Shown: positions 41,045 to 50,430 of the stretch, one piece after another
Numbering within the stretch: position 1 is the stretch's first letter
How the letters are laid out: the number at the start of each line of letters is the position of its first letter
Source: CAZNYN01 sp964577295
GTDB taxonomy: Bacteria > Synergistota > Synergistia > Synergistales > Synergistaceae
Assembly (NCBI GenBank): GCA_964577295.1
Contig: CAZNYN010000007.1
Span: forward strand, 1-64,000
DNA: 64,000 nt
Reading direction: 5' to 3'
The notes under the pieces: generated by a model
The model's database searches: none
What the model was told of the DNA's origin: nothing
What the model saw: only the letters and a program-made list of their open reading frames with translations
Position numbers and translations under genes: made by a program

Positions 41045-42979
41045 ATGAAAGTAAGTGAGGAAATTCGCGGTTTTAAATCTGTAAAGATTACGGTAGAGGG
41101 TATCAGCGAACTTAAGGACGCGGCCCGCAGAGGGCGTCTTTGGTCTGTGATAGCGACATCAGCCGCTAAGAGCGGACACCCGGGAGGAGCTCTCTCTTCC
41201 ATGGATATATACACATTGCTGCTGGGCGTCGCCAATGTAACGCCGGAAAATGCCGAAGCAATGGACAGAGACAGAATAGTTGTAAGCCACGGCCATACCT
41301 CGGCCGGCTTCTACTCTGCTCTCGCCGCTCACGGCTTCTTTGACCCGGAGGAGATGTACTCGAACTTCCGCCGCACAGGCAGCCCATATCAGGGACACGT
41401 TGAGAGAGACGTTCCCGGCGTTGATTGGGGCACAGGCAACCTCGGACAGGGACTCGCAGCAGGAGTGGGCTTTGCCCTTGCCGCGCGCGCGCGCGGTTCA
41501 AAGGCAGCCACATGGGTCGTAATGGGAGACGGTGAGCAGGTCAAAGGACAGATTGCGGAAGCACGCAGAATCGCCGTCAAGGAGAGACTTCATAAACTTA
41601 CCGCAATAGTTGACTGGAACGATATACAGATAAGCGGCCGCCTTGAAGATGTAATGCCTGTCAATATAGCGGAACTCTGGGAGGCTGACGGCTGGAATGT
41701 CATAGAGTGCGACGGACACTCCTTCCAAAAGATGTATGACGCTTTCAAAGAGGCGTCTGAGAGCGAATCATGCACTGTTGTGCTCTGCCGTACAGTGATG
41801 GGCAAAGGTGTCTCCTTTATGCAGAATATCCCCGACTACCACGGAAAGCCCGCGTCCGGCGAGCTTCTCGAAAAAGCACTTACAGAGCTCGGCGGAGACA
41901 TGGCAATGTTTGAGAAGGCTCTTGAGAGACGCAAAGGAGCTCTGCCCAAAGGACGCGAAGTTAAAGCGGAAACGGCTGTGCTCGACCTAGGCACCCCTCA
42001 CACATATACAAAAGAAGACAAAAAAGACAACAGAGGCGCTTTCGGAAAAGCTCTTGCCGAAGTCGGCGAGCTCAACTACAAAAAGCCAGGCAAAACCCCG
42101 ATACTTGTATTCGACTGTGACCTCGCGGGTTCCGTAAAAGTTGACGGTTTCGCAAAAGTCTGCCCCGCTTCATTTGTTGAAGCAGGCATACAGGAGCACG
42201 CGACAGCCACTGCGGCTGGAACGGCATCCACGGCGGGAGTTGTTTCCGTATGGGCGGACTTCGGAGCGTTTGCAACGGACGAAGTATACAACCAGCAGAG
42301 ACTTAACGACATTAACCGCGCAGGCACAAAGACTGTTCTGACCCATGTGGGACTTGACGTGGGCGAGGACGGAATGACACACCAGTGCATAGATTATGTC
42401 GGCCTCTTCCGCAACACCTTCGGATGGAAAGTTGTAGTCCCAGCAGACCCGAACCAGACGGACAGAGCTGCACGATGGATGCTCACAGAGCCAGGCAATA
42501 TCTGCCTTGCTATGGGCAGAAGCGTGCTTCCCGCAATTCTTAAGGAAGACGGAACACCTTTCTACGGAGATGGCTACACCTTCGCCTACGGAGCTATCGA
42601 CGAACTGCGCGAAGGTTCCGACGCTGTTATCCTTGCAATGGGACACTTTGCCGCACGCGCCGTTGAAGCCCACGACATTCTTGCGAAGCAGGGCATAAAG
42701 GCGAAAGTTCTGCACTGCGCCTCTCCTCTTGGAATAGACGAAGCGGAACTGCTCTCACTGATAGGAGACATGCCTCTCGTCACATGCGAAGACCACAATG
42801 CCGATACGGGAATAGGAGCCGCTGCGGCAATGGCGGCTGTTCATGCCGGCAAGGCAGTGAAGCTTGTCAACATGGGAGTCACTCACTACGGCTTCTCAGG
42901 CCCGAGCGGAGAAGTCATGGCGGAGATGAAGCTCACAGCGGAAGACATAGCCGAAACAGTAAAAGGACTGCTGAAGTAG
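41045..42979 (+). CDS. tkt: Transketolase
   Basis: 644-residue thiamine-diphosphate enzyme of the pentose phosphate pathway. The N-terminal half has AAKSGHPGGALSSMDIY, SHGHTSAG, and the TPP site GDGEQVKGQIAEA-DWND. The C-terminal half has GIQEHATATAAGTAS and the Pyr-domain block GLDVGEDGMTHQCIDYV. It resembles the two-subunit transketolases of many anaerobes with the halves joined in one chain, with a variable linker near residues 290-330. ATG 41045 is the only sensible start, since the frame upstream codes for unrelated sequence; GAGAGGAG lies about 12 bases before it. Followed directly (0 bases) by trmI. Confidence 0.92.
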   Translation: MKVSEEIRGFKSVKITVEGISELKDAARRGRLWSVIATSAAKSGHPGGALSSMDIYTLLLGVANVTPENAEAMDRDRIVVSHGHTSAGFYSALAAHGFFDPEEMYSNFRRTGSPYQGHVERDVPGVDWGTGNLGQGLAAGVGFALAARARGSKAATWVVMGDGEQVKGQIAEARRIAVKERLHKLTAIVDWNDIQISGRLEDVMPVNIAELWEADGWNVIECDGHSFQKMYDAFKEASESESCTVVLCRTVMGKGVSFMQNIPDYHGKPASGELLEKALTELGGDMAMFEKALERRKGALPKGREVKAETAVLDLGTPHTYTKEDKKDNRGAFGKALAEVGELNYKKPGKTPILVFDCDLAGSVKVDGFAKVCPASFVEAGIQEHATATAAGTASTAGVVSVWADFGAFATDEVYNQQRLNDINRAGTKTVLTHVGLDVGEDGMTHQCIDYVGLFRNTFGWKVVVPADPNQTDRAARWMLTEPGNICLAMGRSVLPAILKEDGTPFYGDGYTFAYGAIDELREGSDAVILAMGHFAARAVEAHDILAKQGIKAKVLHCASPLGIDEAELLSLIGDMPLVTCEDHNADTGIGAAAAMAAVHAGKAVKLVNMGVTHYGFSGPSGEVMAEMKLTAEDIAETVKGLLK

Positions 42980-43807
42980 ATGATACAGGCCGGTGATTTG
43001 GTCTTTATCTGGAGTCCGAAAAAGGGCGACAACTTTTTGATAAAAGTTGCTCCCGGCAACTCGCAGGGAACACACTTCGGTCAAATCAAGCACAATGAAA
43101 TAATGGAGCATGATTACGGAGAGGCAATATATACTCCCAAAGGCGAGATATTTTATCTTATGAGGCCGACAATAGCCGGCTTCACAAGAAGAATAAAGAG
43201 AAACACTCAAATAGTATTCCCGAAAGATTCGGGCTTTATACTGCAGCACATGAACATCTTCCCGGGCTGCACAGTTGTTGAGTGCGGCACAGGCTCGGGA
43301 AGCCTCTGCTGCACCTTTGCCCACTTTGTGGGAGACACTGGGAAAGTCTGCACCTATGACAGAAGGGAAGAATTTTCCGCTCTCGCAAAAAAGAACGCGG
43401 AAAAGTGGGGCGTGGCTCACAGAATAGAATTTAACGTGAGAGAGCTTAAAGACGGCTTTAAGGAGAGAAACGCAGACGCGGTATTTCTCGACGTGCCTAC
43501 TCCGTGGGAATTTATAGACAAGGCGTATGAGGCTCTCGCCCCGGGCAACCACCTTGGGATACTCATTCCTACTGCCAATCAGCTCTCGGCGACAATAGAA
43601 AAGCTAAATGAATTCGGCTTTATGGACATCAACGCCGTTGAGATAATGCTGCGCTACTACAAGACAGACCCGAAGAGAATACGTCCGGAGGATGTCATGA
43701 TAGGGCACACAGGCTATCTCGTATTTGCCGTGAAGACACTGCCTCTGCCGGAGAGGGGTATCCCCGCCGAAAATGAGGAAGAGTCCGAATCCGAAAAAGC
43801 GGAGTAA
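42980..43807 (+). CDS. trmI: tRNA (adenine58-N1)-methyltransferase
   Basis: 275-residue SAM-dependent methyltransferase for m1A58 in the T-loop. Typical parts: N-terminal beta domain, RRTQIVFPKDSGFIL-like block (RNTQIVFPKDSGFILQHM), the SAM-binding GCTVVECGTGSGSLC, and DAVFLDVPTPWEF. The C-terminal tail is acidic. Starts right after tkt and is followed by queH, another tRNA modification gene. Confidence 0.9.
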   Translation: MIQAGDLVFIWSPKKGDNFLIKVAPGNSQGTHFGQIKHNEIMEHDYGEAIYTPKGEIFYLMRPTIAGFTRRIKRNTQIVFPKDSGFILQHMNIFPGCTVVECGTGSGSLCCTFAHFVGDTGKVCTYDRREEFSALAKKNAEKWGVAHRIEFNVRELKDGFKERNADAVFLDVPTPWEFIDKAYEALAPGNHLGILIPTANQLSATIEKLNEFGFMDINAVEIMLRYYKTDPKRIRPEDVMIGHTGYLVFAVKTLPLPERGIPAENEEESESEKAE

Positions 43808-43817
43808 ATTTTTAAAG

Positions 43818-44363
43818 TTGGACACGAAAAAGCTTCTGCTCCATATATGCTGTGCGCCAGATGCGACAGTGCCCTGGCCTGAGCTAATCTCCGAAGGGTT
43901 TGAAACTGTAGGATGCTTCTACGGCGGCAATATACATCCTAAGGAAGAGTATGAGAAAAGGGCCGATTCAGTATCGCGTCTTGCGTCGCATATTTGTTCA
44001 GAGTTCGTCATGCTCCCTTACGAGCCGCAAGTGTGGCTCGAAGAGACATATCATCTCAAGGACGAGCCGGAACGGGGAAAAAGATGCGAACTCTGCTTTA
44101 AGCTGCAGTTGGAAAGCTCCGCACTATATGCGGCGGCAAACGGCTTCACGCACCTCTCCACGACTTTGACAATCAGCCCGCACAAAAATCCGGAGCTGAT
44201 AAACAGGATAGGGAGCGAAGTCTCCAAGGCTCACGGCCTGATATGGGTTGAGAAAGTGTGGAGAAAGAATAACGGATTTAAGCGTTCTGTTGAGGAAAGC
44301 CGCAGGCTTGGCATATACAGACAGAACTACTGTGGGTGCATATATTCGATACAGAGCAGGTGA
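43818..44363 (+). CDS. queH: Epoxyqueuosine reductase QueH
   Basis: 181-residue enzyme converting epoxyqueuosine to queuosine in tRNA, the cobalamin-independent alternative to QueG. Family cysteines are visible: LLLHICCAP (Cys pair near residue 11), RCELCF (CxxC) and NYCGC near the C-terminus, probably binding an iron-sulfur cluster and a second metal. TTG 43818 gives the usual short N-terminus and follows the trmI stop; an ATG at 43773 inside trmI would add 15 residues but lacks a ribosome site. Its stop overlaps a potential start of the next gene. Confidence 0.85.
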   Translation: MDTKKLLLHICCAPDATVPWPELISEGFETVGCFYGGNIHPKEEYEKRADSVSRLASHICSEFVMLPYEPQVWLEETYHLKDEPERGKRCELCFKLQLESSALYAAANGFTHLSTTLTISPHKNPELINRIGSEVSKAHGLIWVEKVWRKNNGFKRSVEESRRLGIYRQNYCGCIYSIQSR

Positions 44364-44368
44364 TGTTT

Positions 44369-45346
44369 ATGGAGGAAAAAAAACTTCCGTCAGGAAAACT
44401 CTCTCCGAGCTCGCTTGAGCGCAATGTGCTGAGCTTTGTCGGAGCAAAGCGTCCCGAACTTCTCATCGGCCCGGCAGTGGGAGAGGACGCGGCTGTCATA
44501 AAATGGCCCGAAGGCAAGTATATGGTATTCTCGTCAGACCCGATAGTCGGAGCTAACAAAGGGGCGGGACGCCTGCTTGTCAGAGTAAACTCAAATGATA
44601 TAGCGTCAAAGGGAGGAGATCCCGCTTACCTCGCAGTCACTCTCATTCTTCCGCCGTCATTCGGAGAAGAGGGCGCGGCGCGAATAATGAAAGAGATACA
44701 TGAAGAGTGTCTCGCAGAAAACATAGCAGTGGCAGGCGGGCACACGGAGTTCAACGACCTTTACGACAGGCCCGTAATAATGGGAGCTCTCGTAGGCACA
44801 GCCGACAGAGTGCTCTCCGCATCCTTGGTGCGCACGGGAGACTTGCTTCTCGTGACAAAGCACATAGGAATAGAGGGCATGTCAATATTGGCCGCCGACA
44901 GACCAGACCTGCTTGAGGGCTTTATGAGCTCCGATGATATAAAAGAACTCTTGTCATGGTCGGACAAGACTTCCGTACTTGAAGAGTCAAAGCACGTCCG
45001 TGACTTTGCCCGTTTTATGCATGACCCTACGGAGGGAGGCTTTTTGGGCGGCATAGGAGAAATCTCCTCTCTGAGCGGTCTTGAAGCCATTCTGGATTAC
45101 GAAGCCATACCTATTCACCCTCTTACAAGGCTGGCGGCTCAAAAGCTAGATTTTGACCCTCTGCACCTTATAGCATCGGGAAGTCTCCTTGCTGTTATTC
45201 CGCAGGAGTACGCCGAGTCGGCGCAAAAGTCACTCTCTCTGGCAGGTTTTGATTCCGTTATTGTAGGTCACATGGGAGAAAAACTTGAGAGTTCTCTTCC
45301 CGAGCCTGTGGAGGAACTTTGGCGTCTGCTTAAAATGGAGGCATAG
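44369..45346 (+). CDS. AIR synthase-related (HypE/PurM-fold) protein
   Basis: 325-residue protein of the PurM/HypE/ThiL/SelD superfamily. The N-terminal half has GPAVGEDAAVIKW and VNSNDIASKGGDP, the ATP-binding signatures; the second half has MHDPTEGGFLGGIGEIS and VIPQEYAESA. These match AIR-synthase-related proteins near HypE, but no hydrogenase maturation genes are here, so the reaction is unknown beyond ATP-dependent activation of a carbonyl or carbamoyl group. ATG 44369 is well spaced after GCAGG; ATG 44363 is also possible. Confidence 0.7.
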   Translation: MEEKKLPSGKLSPSSLERNVLSFVGAKRPELLIGPAVGEDAAVIKWPEGKYMVFSSDPIVGANKGAGRLLVRVNSNDIASKGGDPAYLAVTLILPPSFGEEGAARIMKEIHEECLAENIAVAGGHTEFNDLYDRPVIMGALVGTADRVLSASLVRTGDLLLVTKHIGIEGMSILAADRPDLLEGFMSSDDIKELLSWSDKTSVLEESKHVRDFARFMHDPTEGGFLGGIGEISSLSGLEAILDYEAIPIHPLTRLAAQKLDFDPLHLIASGSLLAVIPQEYAESAQKSLSLAGFDSVIVGHMGEKLESSLPEPVEELWRLLKMEA

Positions 45347-45348
45347 CC

Positions 45349-46434
45349 ATGAAAGAATATATACTTGCACGTGCGGAAAAAATGAGAGGCGCAATGTCCG
45401 AACAAGGCTGTGATGCTTTTGTAATAATGACGGACGAATCCACAAACTGGGAAAGCCTATTTTACATGAGCGGCTTCCGCGGAACATCGGGCGCGCTTGT
45501 AATATACCCCGACAGCGCCGAGCTGATACTTGACAGCCGCTACGCAGAGCAGGGCAGAGCTCAATCTCCTCACAGACTTCTTGAGCAGAAAACAGGGCTT
45601 ATCGAAGACATTGCTGCTTCTCTGGCATGTCATAATGTCGCAAATGTTATGTGCGAGTCTGATAAGACATTCCACTCATCATGGGCGAAGCTTTCATCCT
45701 GCGGAGTAACTATCACAGACGGCACCCCTTTGATGAAAGAGCTTCGCAGGACAAAAGATGCCTCTGAAATATCCGCTGTGAGAAGAGCCGGAGACATAGG
45801 AACAGAAGCATTTCTCGAAACATTAAACCATGTCAAAGACGGAATGAGCGAAAAGGAATTTGAATCCCTGCTCAATTACAACATTAACATTCTTGGCGGA
45901 GAGTGCGGTTTTGACATGATAGTGGCTTCGGGAACGAGAAGCTCAATGCCGCACGGACGGGCAACGGATAAAAAAATGAGGAACGGCGAGTGGGTGACTG
46001 TCGACTACGGCGCGCGTTTTAACGGTTATTTCTGCGACATAACGAGAAACTTTTCGATAGGAGCTCCCGACGACAAGGCGGCATCATATCACGAGACCGT
46101 TCTCGAAGCTCACAGAACGTCTGCGGAGAAGATAAGGGCAGGGCTCTGCGGCACGGACATTCACAACACGGCTCTTGCCGTTTTGGAAAAGAAGGGCCTC
46201 GGCAAGTACTTCACTCACGGCCTAGGACACGGCTTTGGCCTTGAAATACATGAAGCCCCATATCTTTCGGCGCGCAAAAAAAGCGTGCTTCAGGCCGGAG
46301 ACATTGTAACGGTGGAGCCGGGAATATACATCGAAGGCTGGGGCGGACTCAGAATAGAAGATGATTACCTCGTAGCCGAAAACGGTGTGCAAAGGCTTAC
46401 AGACAAGCTGAATCAGTGTTTTTACCGTATATAA
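45349..46434 (+). CDS. M24-family Xaa-Pro aminopeptidase
   Basis: 361-residue cytoplasmic metallopeptidase with the creatinase/prolidase N-domain and the pita-bread catalytic domain. Metal ligands are seen in order: VDYGARFNGYFCDITRNF (two Asp), GLGHGFGLEIHE (His), TVEPGIYIEGWGG (Glu) and RIEDDYLV (Glu). It removes residues before proline, fitting a peptide-fermenting lifestyle. Two bases separate it from the previous gene. Confidence 0.9.
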   Translation: MKEYILARAEKMRGAMSEQGCDAFVIMTDESTNWESLFYMSGFRGTSGALVIYPDSAELILDSRYAEQGRAQSPHRLLEQKTGLIEDIAASLACHNVANVMCESDKTFHSSWAKLSSCGVTITDGTPLMKELRRTKDASEISAVRRAGDIGTEAFLETLNHVKDGMSEKEFESLLNYNINILGGECGFDMIVASGTRSSMPHGRATDKKMRNGEWVTVDYGARFNGYFCDITRNFSIGAPDDKAASYHETVLEAHRTSAEKIRAGLCGTDIHNTALAVLEKKGLGKYFTHGLGHGFGLEIHEAPYLSARKKSVLQAGDIVTVEPGIYIEGWGGLRIEDDYLVAENGVQRLTDKLNQCFYRI

Positions 46435-46511
46435 AAAACTTAAAAAAACTGATAATCATTTTAATATAGTGAGCGTGCTTTTGCGCTCTATTTAAAAAGG
46501 GGGATGTTTTT

Positions 46512-46667
46512 ATGAAATATGTATGCACAGTTTGCGGTTATGTATATGATCCCGAAGCAGGCGACCCGGATTCAGGAATCGCTCCCGGAACACCGTTTGA
46601 AGAAATTCCCGATGATTGGGCATGCCCCGTCTGCGGCGTAGGCAAGGATATGTTTGAAGCCCAGTAG
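46512..46667 (+). CDS. Rubredoxin
   Basis: 51-residue iron protein with both iron-binding pairs: CTVCGYVYDPEAGDPDSGIA (Cys5, Cys8) and CPVCGVGKDMFE (Cys38, Cys41). The standard rubredoxin length and the PGTPFEEIPDDWACP block make it certain. It transfers electrons, often to oxygen- or superoxide-reducing enzymes in anaerobes. AAAAAGGGGG lies upstream, and a terminator follows, so it is probably a single-gene unit. Confidence 0.97.
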   Translation: MKYVCTVCGYVYDPEAGDPDSGIAPGTPFEEIPDDWACPVCGVGKDMFEAQ

Positions 46668-46693
46668 GCTTAAATATACAAGCATCCGATAAG

Positions 46694-46737
46694 GAGGCCG
46701 CCCCTGTTTTAACGGGAGCGGCCTCTGTCGTTATTTT
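46694..46737 (+). terminator. Terminator after rubredoxin
   Basis: GAGGCCGC (46694-46701) pairs with GCGGCCTC (46718-46725) with inner CCC/GGG pairs; a T-run follows after a few bases. Lies at the converging end with the HD-domain gene. Confidence 0.7.
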
Positions 46738-46741
46738 TTGT

Positions 46742-47497
46742 TTACAAAGAATCTATATTTTTCATAAGTCTCTCCGTGAGAGCATCGATTTTATAAACTT
46801 TTAAGTCCGAACATATTCGTTCGAAGATCCCCTCCTCTTTCAGAGTAACGGCGGAGACGGAAAAGTTTAAATCGCATCCCCATGTAAGCTGTATAAGCCT
46901 GTAATCCTGAAGAGACCTTGCGTTGCGGTACGAGCCTTTTCCCGTCTTCTCCACCTCTTCCACGAGAGCGGGGGAGAGCCCTTCAACATGCTTGTGGCGG
47001 GGAAGCATATCAAAGATTGTTCCGTTGTCTATGCGGTTCTGCACCATTCGGAATATATCTATCTTGTCAGCGTCCCTTATGAGCGATGCCCATCTGTAAA
47101 GAGAGAGAGGAATATTTGTGGGGACATCCTTCTTGTTGTGGTATTTAACGGCTGTTGTGACAATTAGCTTTATATGGTCTTCTCCTTCCCACGGAAAATA
47201 ATTCGATAAAATCTCTGAGGATAAATCTCCGTGGTCGATGCTCGCGCTGTCAAGAAATGTTTCATAATCCCTGTACTGAGGAAACCTCCCGACGTCATGC
47301 AAAAGTCCTATTGCATAGGATATCTCTCTGTCATAAGGCTCCTTCCACTCCATGGACTCCGCTATGGCAGAGCTTATCATGGCTACTCTTCCGCTGTGTC
47401 CCTTCTTTAGCTTAAGCATCGGGGGCATTTCTCCGTCTTTTTTAAATCCGTCTGTATATTCTTCAAACCACTGCGATATTTTATCGGTAGTTAGCAC
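46742..47497 (-). CDS. HD-domain phosphohydrolase
   Basis: 251-residue protein with an HD domain: His34 in KGHSGR, His-Asp 67-68 in GLLHDVGRF and His89 in DHGDLSS, then ADKIDIFRMV. Such proteins hydrolyse phosphate esters or nucleotides; the substrate is not known. The start is GTG 47497, spaced exactly 8 bases after a perfect AAGGAGG (47506-47512); ATG 47503 is too close to it. It is a single-gene unit on the minus strand, divergent from the ZIP gene. Confidence 0.8.
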   Translation of the reverse strand: MLTTDKISQWFEEYTDGFKKDGEMPPMLKLKKGHSGRVAMISSAIAESMEWKEPYDREISYAIGLLHDVGRFPQYRDYETFLDSASIDHGDLSSEILSNYFPWEGEDHIKLIVTTAVKYHNKKDVPTNIPLSLYRWASLIRDADKIDIFRMVQNRIDNGTIFDMLPRHKHVEGLSPALVEEVEKTGKGSYRNARSLQDYRLIQLTWGCDLNFSVSAVTLKEEGIFERICSDLKVYKIDALTERLMKNIDSL

Positions 47498-47564
47498 TTG
47501 CATCACCTCCTTATGTATCGGAAAATTATAACACTTATAATAATTATGTCAGAGAGGCGATTTA

Positions 47565-48371
47565 ATGGATTGGTTTATAAATTTATCACCGCCGTTTCAA
47601 GCTCTTATGGCAGGATGCTTTACATGGGGCGTCACTGCTTTGGGAGCTTCAGGTGTTTTTTTGTCGGAAAAGCCGAGCCAGAAAACTTTGGATATTATGC
47701 TTGGTTTTGCGGGAGGAGTAATGATAGCCGCCAGTTTCTGGTCTCTCCTCGCTCCGGCCATATCAATATCAGAAGATTTGGGCTATCCCGGATGGCTGCC
47801 TCCCGTAATAGGCTTTCTCGCAGGGGGCATATCACTGCGTCTGCTCGACATGCTCATGCCGCACCTTCACCCCTCCATGGCTGAGACATCTCCCGACGGG
47901 CCTCCGTCGACGCTGCACAGAACCACACTTCTGGTGCTTGCCATAACCTTGCACAACATCCCGGAAGGGCTTGCTGTCGGAGTTGCGTTCGGCGCGATCG
48001 GCATGATGCCGGACTCAACATCGGCGGGTGCATTGGCTCTTGCCATGGGAATAGGCCTTCAGAATTTCCCCGAGGGGCTTGCCGTCTCGATGCCTCTCAG
48101 GCGCGAGGGACTCTCCAGGAGCAGAGCCTTCATGTACGGACAGCTCTCTGCGATTGTAGAGCCCATATTTGCATTTTTGGGTGCCTTCCTCGTACATGCG
48201 GCGCGCCCCTTTCTGCCTTACGCTCTGGCATTTGCGGCAGGCGCCATGATTTTTGTCGTTGTTGAGGAAGTGGTGCCGGAATCTCAGTCCAGCGGCAACG
48301 GAGATCTTGCCACAATGGGGCTTCTTGCGGGCTTTGCCGTTATGATGGTACTTGATGTAGCCTTGGGCTAA
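47565..48371 (+). CDS. ZIP-family divalent metal transporter
   Basis: 268-residue inner-membrane protein with eight predicted spans. The two metal-site helices carry HNIPEGLAVGVAFG and QNFPEGLAVSMPLR, and the histidine-containing loop is HLHPSMAE. It is like bacterial ZupT/GufA, importing zinc, iron or manganese. Divergent from the HD gene. Confidence 0.88.
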   Translation: MDWFINLSPPFQALMAGCFTWGVTALGASGVFLSEKPSQKTLDIMLGFAGGVMIAASFWSLLAPAISISEDLGYPGWLPPVIGFLAGGISLRLLDMLMPHLHPSMAETSPDGPPSTLHRTTLLVLAITLHNIPEGLAVGVAFGAIGMMPDSTSAGALALAMGIGLQNFPEGLAVSMPLRREGLSRSRAFMYGQLSAIVEPIFAFLGAFLVHAARPFLPYALAFAAGAMIFVVVEEVVPESQSSGNGDLATMGLLAGFAVMMVLDVALG

Positions 48372-48395
48372 AAATTCTTCTGCTCCGCCTTTGTA

Positions 48396-48404
48396 TGATA
48401 TACT
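48396..48404 (+). promoter_or_regulatory. Extended -10 promoter of the lipid A operon, with leader hairpin
   Basis: TGA followed by TATACT (48399-48404), with no good -35. Shortly after, GGGGTTT (48413-48419) can pair with AAACCCC (48436-48442), with CGC/GCG inside, making a hairpin in the ~90-base leader before lpxI. Confidence 0.5.
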
Positions 48405-48501
48405 CTTTCATTGGGGTTTCGCCGAATTAGCGACAAAACCCCCTTTGTACGTGAGAATGATAATAAATGATATCGCCCTTAAATGCGGGGAGGAATTTTT
48501 T

Positions 48502-49317
48502 GTGGAAAATCAGATAGCTCTGATTGCGGGGGAAGGAACTCTTCCCGTTGTGATTGCAAACAGACTTACGGATATGGGCAATCCGCCTGTCGTATACTCC
48601 ATAAGAGAGAGTATAGGAGAACTTTCTAAATATGCTCTTGACGTGGTCAATATTTCAAAACCCGACTTCGGATTCACCATAAACGATATGAAAAAGCGCG
48701 GTGTCAAAAGTATTATAATGGCAGGCACCGTTTCAAAGACACTTGTCTTTAAACCGTCACTCTTTGACCTTACTACCCAAAAATTTCTTGCGAGCCTTCT
48801 GTTTCGGGATGACCACTCGATACTTGGCGCCATAGTTGATTTTCTGGAGAAAGCGGGCTTCAAAGTTCTGAGCTACAAAGACATCGTTCCCGATCTTCTT
48901 GCGGGAGCGGGATTCATAGCGGGACGCAGAGCCACAAAAGAAGAGACAGATGATGCCGAGTATGGATTTTCAATATGCAAAATACTTGCGCCTCTCTCTT
49001 TCGGTCAGACCATAATAGTCAATAAACGCTCCGTTGTGGCAGTAGAAGCGATGGAGGGCACTGATGCCACTCTGCTGCGTGCAGGCTCTCTCTGCAAAGG
49101 CGGAACTGTGACAAAGATGATGAGGCTCGACCAGGACGAGCGATACGATATACCGACAGTGGGCCCCAGCACTTTAAGACACATGGCACAGGCGAAGCTC
49201 AACTGTCTTGCCGTTCATGCGGGGTGGACTTTGATAATGGACCCCGAAGAATTTAAAGAAGTAGCTGAAAAAGAAAAGATAGCTGTAATAGGAGTGGAAC
49301 TTTGTCGATCTTTATAA
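48502..49317 (+). CDS. lpxI: UDP-2,3-diacylglucosamine pyrophosphatase LpxI
   Basis: 271-residue enzyme that converts UDP-2,3-diacylglucosamine to lipid X, the LpxH-independent route in many diderms. The N-terminal IALIAGEGTLPVVIA and central DVVNISKPDFGF are typical of LpxI (DUF1009), and the C-terminal half contains AVEAMEGTDATLLRAG and GPSTLRHMA with VHAGWTLIMDPE. GTG 48502 is the start, following GGGGAGGA. It heads the lipid A/Kdo operon and overlaps lpxB by 16 bases. Confidence 0.9.
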   Translation: MENQIALIAGEGTLPVVIANRLTDMGNPPVVYSIRESIGELSKYALDVVNISKPDFGFTINDMKKRGVKSIIMAGTVSKTLVFKPSLFDLTTQKFLASLLFRDDHSILGAIVDFLEKAGFKVLSYKDIVPDLLAGAGFIAGRRATKEETDDAEYGFSICKILAPLSFGQTIIVNKRSVVAVEAMEGTDATLLRAGSLCKGGTVTKMMRLDQDERYDIPTVGPSTLRHMAQAKLNCLAVHAGWTLIMDPEEFKEVAEKEKIAVIGVELCRSL

Positions 49318-50429
49318 GCTCCGGAGAAGCTTCCGGAGACCACTACGCCGCAAAGCTCGCACAGTCACTACGCGCTTCGGGATACAGCGGTGATATATGG
49401 GGCATGGGTGGCATCGAGTCGCGCAGTGCGGGGCTTCGCGCGGAATGGCACGGAGAGCGCCTGCAGCTGCTCGGTTTTACGGAGGTTTTATCCGCGATAC
49501 CATCCATATTCGCTCTCAGAAACGACATGGTAAAGAGGATAATGGAGACATCTCCAAAGGCTGTCATAGTCGTGGACAGCCCCGACTACCATATGCGCCT
49601 TATCGCAAAATTGCGCAGGTGCGGATTTACAGGCAGAATATTCTACGTTTCGCCTCCCGCCGTCTGGGCGTGGAGAAGCGGCAGGGCGGAGGATTTGAAA
49701 GCCAATGTGGACGAGTGTCTTCCTCTCTTCAAGTTTGAACATGATTATCTGAAGTCAAGGGGATGCCGCAGCTTCTGGACAGGCTATCCGCTGCTCGAAG
49801 AATTTTCGCGTGATGCGATGGAGCTTCAAAAGCCGCCTCGAATTTTGGCGGAGGACGATAAACTTGTCGCATTTCTGCCCGGAAGCAGGGCCAGCGAAGT
49901 CAACAGTCTGTTGCCTATGATGGAGGAAACAGCGTGCAAACTCAAAAACAGAGGCTGGCATCCCGTCTTTTCCGTAGCGCCTGGGCTTAACCCTAAGGTC
50001 AGAAACATATTGCTGGAAAGGTTTGAGTCGGACGGCACGGACTATTACGAAGGGCCGGGCAGAGACCTTATGGCAGCGGCGCGCTGCGCCGTCGGAGCAA
50101 GCGGCACGATAACGGTAGAATCTTTGCTGCTGGGCTGTTATATGATTGTCACTTACAAAGTAAATCCGATATCGGCAATGCTTGCGAGGATGATTATAAA
50201 CACCGAACATTTCGCAATGGCTAACATACTGGCCGGTTCCGAGATTTTCCCAGAGTTTCTCCAGCACAGAGCCACTTGCGGGAACGTTTTAACAGGCGCA
50301 TTGAAGTGGCTTGAAGGAGATGGGGATTTCGCCTCGTCCGTCAAAGCAGAGATGGCCAAGGCGCGCGCAACGCTTGGACTGCCTGGCGTCTACAAAAATT
50401 GGACAGACCGAATATTGGAGGCTGTATAG
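49302..50429 (+). CDS. lpxB: Lipid-A-disaccharide synthase LpxB
   Basis: 375-residue GT19 glycosyltransferase joining UDP-diacyl-glucosamine and lipid X. Signatures: SSGEASGDHYAAKL at the N-terminus, VDSPDYHMRL, YVSPPAVWAWRSGR and VAFLPGSRASEVNSLLP. It begins with TTG inside lpxI with GGAGTGG upstream, which implies coupling. LpxI and LpxB act on consecutive steps. Confidence 0.93.
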   Translation: MSIFISSGEASGDHYAAKLAQSLRASGYSGDIWGMGGIESRSAGLRAEWHGERLQLLGFTEVLSAIPSIFALRNDMVKRIMETSPKAVIVVDSPDYHMRLIAKLRRCGFTGRIFYVSPPAVWAWRSGRAEDLKANVDECLPLFKFEHDYLKSRGCRSFWTGYPLLEEFSRDAMELQKPPRILAEDDKLVAFLPGSRASEVNSLLPMMEETACKLKNRGWHPVFSVAPGLNPKVRNILLERFESDGTDYYEGPGRDLMAAARCAVGASGTITVESLLLGCYMIVTYKVNPISAMLARMIINTEHFAMANILAGSEIFPEFLQHRATCGNVLTGALKWLEGDGDFASSVKAEMAKARATLGLPGVYKNWTDRILEAV

Positions 50430-50430
50430 C